A DNA stretch of 64,000 bases from NCBI GenBank assembly GCA_009746045.1, contig RPFO01000065.1:5283368-5347367 (forward strand), written 5' to 3'. This stretch comes from Mesostigma viride. Taxonomy: Eukaryota; Streptophyta; Mesostigmatophyceae; Mesostigmatales; Mesostigmataceae. This document shows positions 44,953-54,833 of this stretch, piece after piece; within the stretch, counting starts at the first letter, position 1; each line of letters begins with the position of its first letter. The notes beneath the pieces are model-generated. The model did not search any database. It was given only the letters and a program-made list of their open reading frames with translations, and had not been told where the DNA came from. The position numbers and the translations under genes were made by a program.

Positions 44953-45385
44953 TCGTGGTTCTCTGAACATAGTTTCTTTATAGTGAGATGGAAGGGTAGC
45001 CGCTATAGCTAGGTTATTGGGTTCACGTGACAAACCTTTTGAGGCCGGTGCGGCCTGATCCGGATCAGTCGTGGCCAAAGCTTTGGCCAGTTTTTTCTTG
45101 GCCAGGTGGCAGGAGCTACGTTGAGATATAAACCTGCCACTGTCTAGGTTTCTTGGCTCTTGGCGTAGTGATTAACTAGATCTAGATTCTTTCTCTCACG
45201 CAATATGTGACCTAATAGCCCCGGCAGCCTTACGTAAGCTGCCGGCAATTAGAACGCCACATTGCGTCATTTGTTCAGACGCAACATTTGCGTGGCGAAA
45301 AAATGCCGTCCGGGCCAAGGCCGCATGACACGCAAAAAAGGACAAAAACAAACCCACCTAGCTAAGGTCGGCCTCTTTTCTTTTC
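44953..45385 (+). repeat. Split direct repeat A1
   Basis: 433 bp, starting TCGTGGTTCTCTGAACATAG and ending GCCTCTTTTCTTTTC, repeated as A2 with a few differences. Confidence 0.9.
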
Positions 45386-45472
45386 ACGAGGGCGGCGACA
45401 GCAAGCCAGGGGAAACGAACCTCTGGTTTGACGAACCTGTACTGTCGGAGCCATTTTTGGCCCTGAGCAGCA

Positions 45473-46528
45473 ATGCCGAAGGGGCGCAAAGCTACAGGAG
45501 GGCAGGCAGCGCGCGGGGAGGACGGGACGCCCACACCGCGGGCTGCTGCCGCCAGTCACGCGCCAGTCGCCTTCAGCGCCAAAAAGAAGCAGCTCGCCAC
45601 TCTGCTCGCCAAGTGCATCAGCCCCGCAGAGGCGGTGGGGGCAGTCGAGCAGGTCTTCGGTGCCGAGGACTGGGTGACGGACGCCAGCTCGTGGAGCTCG
45701 AGCCAGCTGAAGTCTGTCGTGCAGTTGCTGGCCGATCACGTTGATGTTGGCGACGTGTTGGACGCACGTGACCCAAACGGAACGTTGGTGGCAAAACTGC
45801 TGGCCGTGGCAGATCTCGCGGCGGACGAGGAGGAGGATCAGGCGCTGCCACCAACGACACCTGCGCAGCGAAAAATGGCCAAGCCGAAAGGCGCGGCCAA
45901 GGTTTCGGCAGGTGGGGGGGCTGTCGGAAAGGAAATGAGGGCGAGGTTGGCGACATTCGTTGGGGCACCTCCGGAAACCGAAAATCAGGACGACGAGGAG
46001 GACGAGGAGGGGGAGGTCGCAGCCGAGAAATTCATGCAAGGTTTGAAGGCAGCGCTGGGAGGAATGGAGGGGGCGGGAAGCCACTTCAAGGCCTCGAAAG
46101 GGGTGGCGCTGCCAAGCCGAGCCAAGAGCGTGAAATATCGGGTTTCGGAGCGGGTGCTGCCGGGGGTGTTGGAGGACGCCAGCGACAATGGGATGGGAAT
46201 CCGGTCGTGGGTCATGACGGTAAAGCCTGGAAATTGGCGGAACATGGAGAACAGGAAAATTGTCATGAACATTGCATTGGCCATGGACACCCTTCTCAAG
46301 GAGCTGGGCTCAGCAGCCGGGGAGCTTGTGGGCATGGAGTACCTAATGAGGGTGGTGGCGGCCTTGCTGCAGGTGGAAGGGCAAGGAGGGGGGGGGTGGA
46401 AGGTGGCCAGCCACCTCCTGCCATTGGGGGAGGAGGCTGCACTGTCAGCCACCCCGGCTGTCAAGGCAGCTCTCCAAACTGCCATCCTCTTGGACAAGCT
46501 CAGCAAGGCTCAACAAGTAGGGAAATAG
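45473..46528 (+). CDS. Gag-like protein of the tyrosine-recombinase retrotransposon (351 aa)
   Basis: ATG 45473. A basic N-terminus (M-P-K-G-R-K-A) precedes a helical region (K-K-K-Q-L-A-T-L-L-A-K-C-I-S), an acidic patch (D-D-E-E-D-E-E-G-E) and a conserved-looking C-terminal helical domain (V-M-T-V-K-P-G-N-W...E-L-V-G-M-E-Y-L-M-R-V-V-A-A-L-L). No zinc knuckle. Position and composition match the first ORF of DIRS/Ngaro-like elements, which coats element RNA. It overlaps the pol frame. Confidence 0.7.
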   Translation: MPKGRKATGGQAARGEDGTPTPRAAAASHAPVAFSAKKKQLATLLAKCISPAEAVGAVEQVFGAEDWVTDASSWSSSQLKSVVQLLADHVDVGDVLDARDPNGTLVAKLLAVADLAADEEEDQALPPTTPAQRKMAKPKGAAKVSAGGGAVGKEMRARLATFVGAPPETENQDDEEDEEGEVAAEKFMQGLKAALGGMEGAGSHFKASKGVALPSRAKSVKYRVSERVLPGVLEDASDNGMGIRSWVMTVKPGNWRNMENRKIVMNIALAMDTLLKELGSAAGELVGMEYLMRVVAALLQVEGQGGGGWKVASHLLPLGEEAALSATPAVKAALQTAILLDKLSKAQQVGK

Positions 46529-49500
46529 AATCCCAGCGGGACCGCTCCCTTTTCCCGCTGCCATACCCACTTAGGCCAGCGTACACCGCGTGGGGCAGGG
46601 TGAGATCGGCACGCCGGCGACAGCGTGCCACGCGCCGCCACCGCGAGTACACACTGCAATGCAAGGTAGTGCGTTGGCTTAATTGGCTGTGGGGAGGGGG
46701 GCAAGACCCTCCTCCTAACCCTAGAGGGGCGTGCTCTAAGGGGAGGGAGGAGGCCCTTGCGAGGGTCAAGAGGCACTGCACCTGGCACAGTCGCCGCGTA
46801 GGGGGCGTTGCGACAGGCCAGGAGCAAGAAGGTGCTGATGCAATATATGGGAAGCAGAATAAGTATGAACAACTGCGCGCGGACGCGGTGAGTCTACCAA
46901 AGGCGGAGGTGGCGGGGAAGGCACGGCTGCTCGACCTGTTGGCTATGCGGCCGAGCTGGCGGGAGATATATGCCAGCGAAGAGAACTGCATCAAGCCAGC
47001 GGTCGTGGCGAGCGCAAAGTATTGGAATGTGCCCAAGCCCAGCCGGGGATGCTCCATGGCTGAATGGGGCAAGCTCATGAGCCGGGCAGCGGGCGTGGGC
47101 ATGGTGGCGTTCCGGGAGAGGCGGCCCAAGTGGGTGGATGGCTGCTTTGGAGTGGCCAAGGGGGTGGGTGAGCTTCGGTTCATCGTCAACAGGAAGCTGG
47201 GCAACCTGCTGTGGGTGGACCCCCCCAAGATCCTGCTACCCCACCTGGGCATCCTCGTGGAGGTCTACATCAAAGGCTGGTGCTACTGCGCCAAGAGCGA
47301 CCTCGTGTCATACTACTATTCCATCGAGGTGCCCGAGTGGTGGTGGGACTACCAAGGGCTTCCTAGTGTGTGGTCGACTAGCGTAGGTCTGGCAGGGCCC
47401 AGGCGGAAGGTGTGGCCCGTGCTCAAGGTGCTGGCCATGGGACATTCCCATGCGGTGGCGCTGGGGGAGGCCATCCATGAGATGGTGCTCTACATGACCG
47501 GTGCCCTGGATCCGAGGCGCCAGGTCAACTACCTCTCAAGCGCAGGTGAGCTCACCTTGGTGCGCGACGAGTGTGGCCAGCCACTGCGCTTGGCCATCGA
47601 GTACAAGGAGGAGCGCGCCGGGGAGCTTCAGATTGACCTGGAAAACCCCCCTGCCCCCATGCTGTCCATCACTATTGATGACTTGGTGGCCAGCAACGGG
47701 CGGACCTGCGAGGCGGTGAACCAGCTCATCACGCGCGCTATTGAGGAAGGCTACCTCCCTAACAACCTTGTGCCGTCTAAGGAGAAGACTAAGATGGCGA
47801 GCCTGGAAGGGGACGAGCTAGAAGCCCTAGGGGTGGTGCACCGACGGAACGGCGTGCTGGAACCAACGGTCAAGCAGCTCAACCTTGTGATCGCCCACAC
47901 GCAGGCTATACTCACTCGAGGCCGAGCTACGGCCGAGGGGCTGGCTGCCGTCTTGGGGCGGTGGTTGTGGCTGCAGATGTTAAGCCGCAGCTGCTTGTCC
48001 ATTTGGCAGCAATGTTTCAAATTCATCAGCCTGCAAGGGTGGGGGCAGCGATCCTGGGTGCTGTGGGCCGGGGTGCGGGAGGAGTTAGAGTGTGCCCTGG
48101 CCTTGGCTCCCATGCTAAGGGTTGACCGAAGCGCACCTTTGGCCCGTGAGGTGGTTGCATCTGACGCGTCCACCTACGGGCAAGGTGTCGTGTACGCAAC
48201 CATGGAGCCGGGCGATGTGACGGAGCTGGCGAGGGCACGAGAGGTGCGGGGGTACCCGACTTTGCTCATACCAAGTGAGGTGGCCTACGCTGGCCCTAGG
48301 CCACTGAGCGCGCGGGCGCAACAAGCAATCACTAGCCAGCAATGGCGGGTTGGGGTCCGGAGTCGTTGGCGGGATCCGGGGATGCACATCAACGAGAAGG
48401 AGGTGCGGGCTGCAGTGAAGGGCGTGGAGAGGAGTGCGCGCAGCTTGGCAAACCGAGGCAAGCGGGTGGTGAGGTTGGTGGACTCCACCGCGGCGTTGGG
48501 CTGCTTGGCTAAGGGGCGGTCCTCATCCCACAAGCTCAACAAGCAGTGCCGCCGCTTGTGCGCGCTGACCCTCGCCACGGGGAGTCGTTCCCAGTGGGTG
48601 TGGACGCCGAGTGCACTTCAACCAGCCGATGGCGTTTCTCGCGGCCAATCCATGGCGACTTTCTTGGCAGGCTGGGTGCGCGACCTGACCGCGGAAGGCA
48701 TCCATCCTAACCCGGGGCCCCCTGCACCTGTTAGCTACCTTCCATTGCTAGAGGGGAAAGTAAAGCCGGCTACTTTGCTGGCCTACCGTCGTGGTCTTGA
48801 TTCCCTCTTGACTTGGTGGGAGGCTGGTGGGCGGGCGGACGGGTCATCGTCACGAGCTGACACCCTTGAGGAGACATTTTGTGCGTATGTCGCCTGGGCT
48901 CATTTTCGGGGGTACAGCCGCCAAGTGTGTGTCAATGCCTTGATGGGGTTGCAACTTTATTATCCCGGTATGGTGAAGCGGTGGGACTTGGCCCGTGGCG
49001 TCCTCGCTGGGTGGAAAACACTTGTGCCCCCCCGTGCCCCTCCTCCCATTCCATGGGAGGCGGCGTTTGCACTTGCCAGCACGATGGTCATGCAAGGTCA
49101 GCGCCTTGCGGGCCTGCTGGTTGTCATCGTGTTCCGCCATTACCTGCGAATCTCGGAGGCGCTGAACCTCCGTGTTGGCCATGTGCGCCTCCAGCCTGAC
49201 GTTCGGCTTGGGCCGGCTCAACGGGGCGCCCTACTGCTGAGGTCTACCAAGACCTCTAAGGGCAAGACTCAGTCAGTGGTGGTAGAAGATGTGATGTCTG
49301 AAACCATCCTCCGTCACTGCATCGCGGGTAAGCACGCTTGGGAGGCCGTGTTCCCTTTCACCTACCCGCAATTCCGGCGCATTTGGCAGGCTGCGAGTCA
49401 GGCCTTGGGGGTCGCCCAGATTTTCACCATTCACGGGCTGCGGCATGGAGGTGCCACTCACGATTTCCTCGCGGGTCGCAGCATGGGGGACATCCAGGGC

Positions 49501-49650
49501 CGGGGGCGCTGGCTTAGCAGCTCCACGGTTGCCCATTATGTGGGCTTGCACCGCAGTTTGGAGGTGCAGCTGCCTGAGGTTATTCTTCGGGCCATGGCCG
49601 CCTGCCCCCCTCGGGCCTGGCGGGCTATTTTGAAATTGCCCTCCACCTAA
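46207..49650 (+). CDS. Pol of the retrotransposon: RT, RNase H, tyrosine recombinase (up to 1147 aa)
   Basis: Residues from 46207: RT with K-L-G-N-L-L-W, K-S-D-L-V-S-Y-Y-Y (motif A, about 364), A-M-G-H-S-H-A-V and S-I-T-I-D-D-L-V (catalytic Asp-Asp, about 488). RNase H at about 651-818 (V-A-S-D-A-S...E-K-E-V...V-D-S-T-A-A-L...A-D-G-V-S-R). I-H-P-N-P-G-P at about 832-838. Tyrosine recombinase at about 860-1147 with R-I-S-E-A-L (about 981), H-G-L-R-H-G-G (about 1076) and the catalytic Tyr in V-A-H-Y-V-G-L (about 1108). The true start is uncertain: the first 100 codons overlap gag, so translation probably comes from frameshifting or re-initiation. All catalytic residues are present. Confidence 0.85.
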   Translation: MGHDGKAWKLAEHGEQENCHEHCIGHGHPSQGAGLSSRGACGHGVPNEGGGGLAAGGRARRGGVEGGQPPPAIGGGGCTVSHPGCQGSSPNCHPLGQAQQGSTSREIESQRDRSLFPLPYPLRPAYTAWGRVRSARRRQRATRRHREYTLQCKVVRWLNWLWGGGQDPPPNPRGACSKGREEALARVKRHCTWHSRRVGGVATGQEQEGADAIYGKQNKYEQLRADAVSLPKAEVAGKARLLDLLAMRPSWREIYASEENCIKPAVVASAKYWNVPKPSRGCSMAEWGKLMSRAAGVGMVAFRERRPKWVDGCFGVAKGVGELRFIVNRKLGNLLWVDPPKILLPHLGILVEVYIKGWCYCAKSDLVSYYYSIEVPEWWWDYQGLPSVWSTSVGLAGPRRKVWPVLKVLAMGHSHAVALGEAIHEMVLYMTGALDPRRQVNYLSSAGELTLVRDECGQPLRLAIEYKEERAGELQIDLENPPAPMLSITIDDLVASNGRTCEAVNQLITRAIEEGYLPNNLVPSKEKTKMASLEGDELEALGVVHRRNGVLEPTVKQLNLVIAHTQAILTRGRATAEGLAAVLGRWLWLQMLSRSCLSIWQQCFKFISLQGWGQRSWVLWAGVREELECALALAPMLRVDRSAPLAREVVASDASTYGQGVVYATMEPGDVTELARAREVRGYPTLLIPSEVAYAGPRPLSARAQQAITSQQWRVGVRSRWRDPGMHINEKEVRAAVKGVERSARSLANRGKRVVRLVDSTAALGCLAKGRSSSHKLNKQCRRLCALTLATGSRSQWVWTPSALQPADGVSRGQSMATFLAGWVRDLTAEGIHPNPGPPAPVSYLPLLEGKVKPATLLAYRRGLDSLLTWWEAGGRADGSSSRADTLEETFCAYVAWAHFRGYSRQVCVNALMGLQLYYPGMVKRWDLARGVLAGWKTLVPPRAPPPIPWEAAFALASTMVMQGQRLAGLLVVIVFRHYLRISEALNLRVGHVRLQPDVRLGPAQRGALLLRSTKTSKGKTQSVVVEDVMSETILRHCIAGKHAWEAVFPFTYPQFRRIWQAASQALGVAQIFTIHGLRHGGATHDFLAGRSMGDIQGRGRWLSSSTVAHYVGLHRSLEVQLPEVILRAMAACPPRAWRAILKLPST

Positions 49651-49722
49651 TTTGGTTGTTCATTTCTCTGTCATTATGCTAGGTTCTTTGCCCCTGGCAT
49701 GGATCGCCAGGGAGGGATATAA

Positions 49723-49859
49723 GGGTAAGGCTAGCCTTTGCCAAGCAATAAGTGTTCCCATGAGCATCGGCGGCCGGGATGTGGCCTGCCTTTTGTATGT
49801 GCTCCACTCATTGTTTTAATAAAGAGTCTGGTTACCCTGGAGTTCCACGGTTAATAGAA
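49723..49859 (+). repeat. Split direct repeat B1
   Basis: 137 bp from GGGTAAGGCTAGCC to GGTTAATAGAA, repeated as B2 at 50316-50452. It contains a TTTTAATAAAGAG polyadenylation-like signal. Confidence 0.9.
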
Positions 49860-50290
49860 TCGTGGTTCTCTGAACATAGTTTCTTTATAGTGAGATGGAA
49901 GGGTAGCCGCTATAGCTAGGTTATTGGGTTCACGTGACAACCTTTTGAGGCCGGTGCGGCCTGATCCGGATCAGTCGTGGCCAAAGCTTTGGCCAGTTTT
50001 TCTTGGCCAGGTGGCAGGAGCTACGTTGAGATATAAACCTGCCACTGTCTAGGTTTCTTGGCTCATGGCGTAGTGATTAACTAGATCTAGATTCTTTCTC
50101 TCACGCAATATGTGACCTAATAGCCCCGGCAGCCTTACGTAAGCTGCCGGCAATTAGAACGCCACATGGCGTCATTTGTTCAGACGCAACATTTGCGTGG
50201 CGAAAAAATGCCGTCCGGGCCAAGGCCGCATGACACGCAAAAAAGGACAAAAACAAACCCACCTAGCTAAGGTCGGCCTCTTTTCTTTTC
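49860..50290 (+). repeat. Split direct repeat A2
   Basis: 431-bp copy of A1 placed between B1 and B2. Confidence 0.9.
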
Positions 50291-50315
50291 CCGCCCCCCC
50301 CCCCTGCGTGTTTGG

Positions 50316-50452
50316 GGGTAAGGCTAGCCTTTGCCAAGCAATAAGTGTTCCCATGAGCATCGGCGGCCGGGATGTGGCCTGCCTTTTGTATGTGCTCCAC
50401 TCATTGTTTTAATAAAGAGTCTGGTTACCCTGGAGTTCCACGGTTAATAGAA
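50316..50452 (+). repeat. Split direct repeat B2
   Basis: 137-bp copy of B1 that forms the right terminus of the element. A 25-bp C-rich spacer separates it from A2. Confidence 0.9.
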
Positions 50453-50952
50453 AGCATATTTCCTTTGACGTACCCCCCACCACCACCATCTTGGCCGGGC
50501 ACGACTCCGCCAGGACGTTGTTTGTACACCTTGGGGGTAGGATGCCCCCCGGGCTTGTGAGGGAGTACCCCAGGCTGGTGCTGTACGGCCAACACCATGT
50601 CAGCCCATTCTTCCCCTGCGGTTGCTTCCCTTCTGTGCCGCATGTCCTATACGTGGGAGCCGGTCACTTCTGCATGACCAACTCAGAAGTCTTCGTGCAC
50701 GCGGAGGACGGTCCTGGCCCAGTATTGTTTGCTCGTCACATCACGGCCGAGAGGACCGTGTTCGAGATGAAGGGCGTTACGAGGATTGTTTACAGATCAA
50801 CGCAGGACCCTCGCGTACCTCCTCTTTCTTTGAATGCACCCCCCTCCGGCGTGATCAGGGCGAGCATCGGCAATCTCATCCATCTCTGGGTGAAGTCCAG
50901 TATCACCGTGACCGACTGGCCGATTGTCCTGGCACACCGCCTCTTCTACTGA

Positions 50953-51660
50953 AGGGGGGAAGATCAAGTGTGGTGTGATTGTTATTGGACGTGGCACTCG
51001 TGTACTTAGGTTTGAGGTTAGGATTTATTTTGACCTGTTTGAAACTTTTGCATGCTCATCATTTGTGAATAATAAAATTAATTCAACATATCTTAATTGT
51101 GCATTGTGTAGTGGATGCAATGGATTTTTCATAGCCATAAATTGGAACTCTTAAAAGAAGTATATACTTGACACATATAATCCTTATTTAGTGATAACAA
51201 CAGAGTGACCTGTTCCAGTCCCGGGGCCGGGCCCGGCCCCGGGCCCGGCCGCACCGCCACGACGGAAACAGGCGATACTCTCATGCCGACCCTCACGCAC
51301 CGAGCGCGAGAAAAAGAAGACACGCCGAACGCAGTTACACCCCTCCCCCCCACCACCCACCCCACACTGGCACACGCCACCCACACACTGCCACACGCCA
51401 CACACCCCTCCCACCCCCCACACACACACTGCCACACGCCACCCACACACTGTCGCACACTGACACACACTCACACTCACTATGACACACACTCACACAC
51501 ACTCACACTCACTATGACACGCACTCACACACCCAAACACCCACCACACACACACGCACCACACCACACCACGAAAAAAATTTAAAGGCACACACTCACA
51601 CTACCACACACTACCACACACTATCACACACTATCACGCACTGAACAGGCAGGAACGCGG
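50953..51660. other. Non-coding DNA grading into CA-rich low-complexity sequence
   Basis: About 50980-51190 is AT-rich with no gene seen. From about 51336 to 51650 the plus strand is almost entirely CACAC/CCAC motifs (for example CACACACTCACACTCACTAT). Open frames here exist only because stop codons are rare in such sequence. Confidence 0.7.
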
Positions 51661-51754
51661 GGGTCAGTCACGAAGTTTCTAGGGACGCTTTAGAAGTGTT
51701 GTAACCACGGTAAAAGCACTTCTAACGCGTCCCTAGAAACTTCGTGACCGACCC
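51661..51754. repeat. 38-bp-arm hairpin at the left edge of the large palindrome
   Basis: GGGTCAGTCACGAAGTTTCT (51661 on) pairs with 51717-51754 over about 38 bp, with an 18-nt loop. The right half of this hairpin is the start of the left arm of the 4.9-kb palindrome, and the same 21-bp sequence ends the right arm at 56625. Confidence 0.9.
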
Positions 51755-52486
51755 CTCGCCCCCACCCTTTGTCAGAGCGCGCCCGGGGCTGGCAGGGGCC
51801 CGAGCAGGTCGCGCCACGTGTCCAGTTCCTGACACACCCTGTCCGTACTCCAGGGTGTACGGGCCGGCGCACCCTGCCGTACTCCCCTGGGACCCTGGGC
51901 AGCCCCTGAGAGTGTCTGAGCGTCTCTGTGTGCGGGCGCCCCACTTTGAAAGAGAAGTACAGCCTTTTTGGGAGAAGTTTATCACCTTCCCCCCCCGCGA
52001 GCCCCTGCTCGGGCGTCGGCGTCCAAAAGTCCCGGTTCAAAGCTTATCACCCCTCCCCCCCCGGCGATGGCTGGAGAGGGTGTGCCAATTTTGTTCCCTC
52101 CCTCTCCCGCCCTTCTCGATGGTCGAGTTTGGATAGGATATACTTGATATACTTCTTTTTTGACCAAAAAGACAATCTATTTTATGGCTATGAAAAATTA
52201 CAAAAATGTATCAATGGGTGATGTATCAAGGGTGGGTATATATGGACAGTTGTGGCCGGCGCCCGGTAAAAAAGAAGTCTATCAAGAGTATCCTATCCAC
52301 CGCGACCCCCCGCCAGATGCGGGAGAGGCACCGAGGGATCCCCCCGCCACCCGCCCCGCGTTCCCGCCCCCCGAACATGGATAACCTTCTAACCCCCCTA
52401 AAGCCCGCCGCCCCCTCTCCCGGGGTTGGCGCCTCTCGAGCGTGATAGACTTCTCTCCCCTTGGATAAGCTTCTCTTCACGGTCCC

Positions 52487-52857
52487 CTAGACGATGCCCC
52501 AGTAGGCCCGCTGCTCGGCCGCGGAGTCGAGTGCCTTGTCGAGCCTGGTCTGGTGCAGCGCGCCGAGGAGGTCCCTGGCGGAGGCGGGCGCCACACGCCT
52601 CATGGCGCCCAGGAGTCGCTGCACGGTGCTCCCCCTCCCTGGCCCACGCCCCTCGGTATCTCTGTCGGGCCCAGGGGCAGGGGCAGCACGCGTATGACCG
52701 CTTGGTAGCTGGCCCGCGCGTCCCAGAAGCTGGCGCTCCACTTCTTCGTCGGCTGCGAGAAGACGATGGCGAGGTCCTGTCGGATGCGGCGCCCGGCTCG
52801 CAGCCAGCGGCGGAGCTTTTCCTCGGGGTCGTCGGCTAGCACTCGTCGCGCGATCAT
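52487..52857 (-). pseudogene. Left-arm copy of the 123-aa ORF, frameshifted
   Basis: Mirror of 55497-55868. It starts identically (M-I-A-R-R-V-L-A-D-D-P-E-E-K-L) but has five C where the right arm has six near 52628-52632, so it shifts frame after G-Q-G-G-G. One substitution also changes Q-G-V to Q-A-V. Confidence 0.5.
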
Positions 52858-53519
52858 GCCTGTGATGCACGCATATGGCTGGCATTTTTTCGAGCCGAGT
52901 TGGCCCGGAGTCGGCCCGGAGTCGGCCCGGAGTCGGCCCGGAGTCGGCCCGGAGTCGGCCCGCCCCCCTTGCCCTGAGTAGGCTTTCTAGCGCCCCCTCC
53001 CCCTCCCCCTCCCTCTCCCCCTATCTGCCCCCTCCTTCTCCTTTCCCTTCCCCCCATTTCCGGGTCCCACAAGACCCACTCACTGATGTTCCTGTCGCGC
53101 CACATTCCGGGCCCCATATCGCTGTGCTCAATGGCAGCCGCGGCTTCCTCGTCTCCGACGCTTCTCAGATTATAGGCGGTCGCGCCCCCGAGATTTCCTG
53201 GATGGAGCGCCCATATGAGCTCCGCCATGGGGGTCAACCTGCGCGCCACCGCAAACATGACGTCGAGCACGTCCCTGACGAGATGCTGTCCTCCGGGGAA
53301 CACGGGCATCCACCCCTCCTTCCCCTGCTCCTTCGCGTGGATGCCTGGCGGCCCTTCGAATCTAGCAATCCACATGTCATGGCGTGGCATGTACACGAGG
53401 GCGACCCCAGTGGCGTGCTCCTCGGCCCGGCGCAACCACAGCCGCAGCAGGGTCGCGACCAGGGTTTGATCGGTGGTAAAGCTTTGCCCGCGAGATCCGC
53501 CGACCCTGCGCCTGTGCAT
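52854..53519 (-). CDS. Left-arm hypothetical ORF (about 221 aa), mirror of 54834-55367
   Basis: Starts M-H-R-R-R-V-G-G at 53519. It is identical to the right-arm copy through W-D-P-E-M-G-G, then continues longer because of a run-length difference in the purine-rich tract. It includes a tail of P-T-P-G-R-L-R-A-D-S-G repeats encoded by the GGAGTCGGCCC tandem repeat, which is probably not genuine coding. The leader motif CTCGGCCCGAAAAAAATGC precedes it on the coding strand. Confidence 0.4.
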   Translation of the reverse strand: MHRRRVGGSRGQSFTTDQTLVATLLRLWLRRAEEHATGVALVYMPRHDMWIARFEGPPGIHAKEQGKEGWMPVFPGGQHLVRDVLDVMFAVARRLTPMAELIWALHPGNLGGATAYNLRSVGDEEAAAAIEHSDMGPGMWRDRNISEWVLWDPEMGGRERRRRGQIGGEGGGGGGGARKPTQGKGGGPTPGRLRADSGPTPGRLRANSARKNASHMRASQA

Positions 53520-54833
53520 GTTGGTAATAATACAGGGTCGCATTTTTTTCGGGCCGAGTCGACCCGCATTCGACGTGCACTCGACTTGCTTTTGACCCGC
53601 ATCCGGCCCGAGTCCAGCTTGCGCGGGGCGCGCGGGTGGATCCGGCCAGACGCAATCGTGTTCGCGTAGGGCGATTGTTGCGTTTCAAGGATGGATGGGG
53701 AGGGATGATAGCTAGGTGCCGACCCTGGAGCGTGCGCCCTTGGGTTGGGGTTAAGAGGGCCTTGCGCTCATCTGGCAGCTAATAAGACGGTAAGCGATGG
53801 CAAGATGGACGGAGTGGAAATGTCTTCTGCCACGTGTCCGCATACGGTGCGTCCACGTGTCACGTATGTCAAACTTAAAAAGGCCAAGAGCAGGATGATA
53901 GGTGACGGATGCCAGCATAAGGGGGCAACGGGTTACAGGGTACTTTGACATTGACAGGCAAGGGGGAGTTTGACAGGGACAGGGGTGCGGTCACAGGACG
54001 GGTAAAAAAAATATCTAAGCCACGGGTATAGGGGTACCCTGGGTAGCAGTAGGGTTTAGGGGCAGGATGGTTGGAGGGGAGGCGAGGCCACGAGGTGGCC
54101 ACGCAGGTGGGGGGCAGGATCAGGCACCGGCGGTGCGACCCTGGCACGTAGCGGGGGTTTCCAGGGAGTAAAATGCGCATTTTACTCCCTGGAAACCCCC
54201 CGCTACGTGCCAGGGTCGCACCGCCGGTGCCTGATCCTGCCCCCACCTGCGTGGCCACCTCGTGGCCTCGCCTCCCCTCCAACCATCCTGCCCCTAAACC
54301 CTACTGCTACCCAGGGTACCCCTATACCCGTGGCTTAGATATTTTTTTTACCCGTCCTGTGACCGCACCCCTGTCCCTGTCAAACTCCCCCTTGCCTGTC
54401 AATGTCAAAGTACCCTGTAACCCGTTGCCCCCTTATGCTGGCATCCGTCACCTATCATCCTGCTCTTGGCCTTTTTAAGTTTGACATACGTGACACGTGG
54501 ACGCACCGTATGCGGACACGTGGCAGAAGACATTTCCACTCCGTCCATCTTGCCATCGCTTACCGTCTTATTAGCTGCCAGATGAGCGCAAGGCCCTCTT
54601 AACCCCAACCCAAGGGCGCACGCTCCAGGGTCGGCACCTAGCTATCATCCCTCCCCATCCATCCTTGAAACGCAACAATCGCCCTACGCGAACACGATTG
54701 CGTCTGGCCGGATCCACCCGCGCGCCCCGCGCAAGCTGGACTCGGGCCGGATGCGGGTCAAAAGCAAGTCGAGTGCACGTCGAATGCGGGTCGACTCGGC
54801 CCGAAAAAAATGCGACCCTGTATTATTACCAAC

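Larger units (their letters stand above)
44953..50452 (+). mobile_element. Tyrosine-recombinase retrotransposon (Ngaro/PAT/Kangaroo-like) with split direct repeats
   Basis: Structure A1 (44953-45385), gag and pol, B1 (49723-49859), A2 (49860-50290), B2 (50316-50452): the split-direct-repeat layout of PAT/Ngaro-type elements. A1 and A2 differ at only a few positions (for example run-length changes and GGCTCTTGG vs GGCTCATGG), and both B copies are 137 bp, so the insertion is young. pol encodes RT, RNase H and a tyrosine recombinase in place of a DDE integrase. TTAAT occurs at the left flank, at the B1-A2 junction and at the right end, consistent with recombinase-mediated integration at short homology without target duplication. 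Confidence 0.9.
44178..50952 (+). pseudogene. Virus-like F-box-type gene split by a retrotransposon
   Basis: The 5' part (44178-44952; M-A-Q-L-A-E-S) and 3' part (50453-50952) are collinear with the intact paralogue at 41512-42708. The 5' part has L-P-W-D-T-L-R-L-V (F-box-like start), V-C-V-Y-D, G-L-R-P-H-L-V-S-W and G-S-V-A-L-G. The 3' part has I-L-A-G-H-D-S, matching V-M-G-A-Y-D-S, and ends V-T-D-W-P-I-V-L. Both parts are in a compatible frame across the 5.5-kb insertion. The insertion must abolish a full-length product unless the element is spliced or excised. The parts are otherwise open, so the insertion is recent. Confidence 0.75.

Noticed and set aside
51205-51585. 126-codon Thr/His/Pro-rich frame
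   Set aside because: Encoded by CACAC low-complexity DNA.
53980-54380. Telomere-like repeat at the palindrome centre
   Set aside because: No TTTAGGG or TTTTAGGG array is present; only isolated GGGTTTAGGGG.
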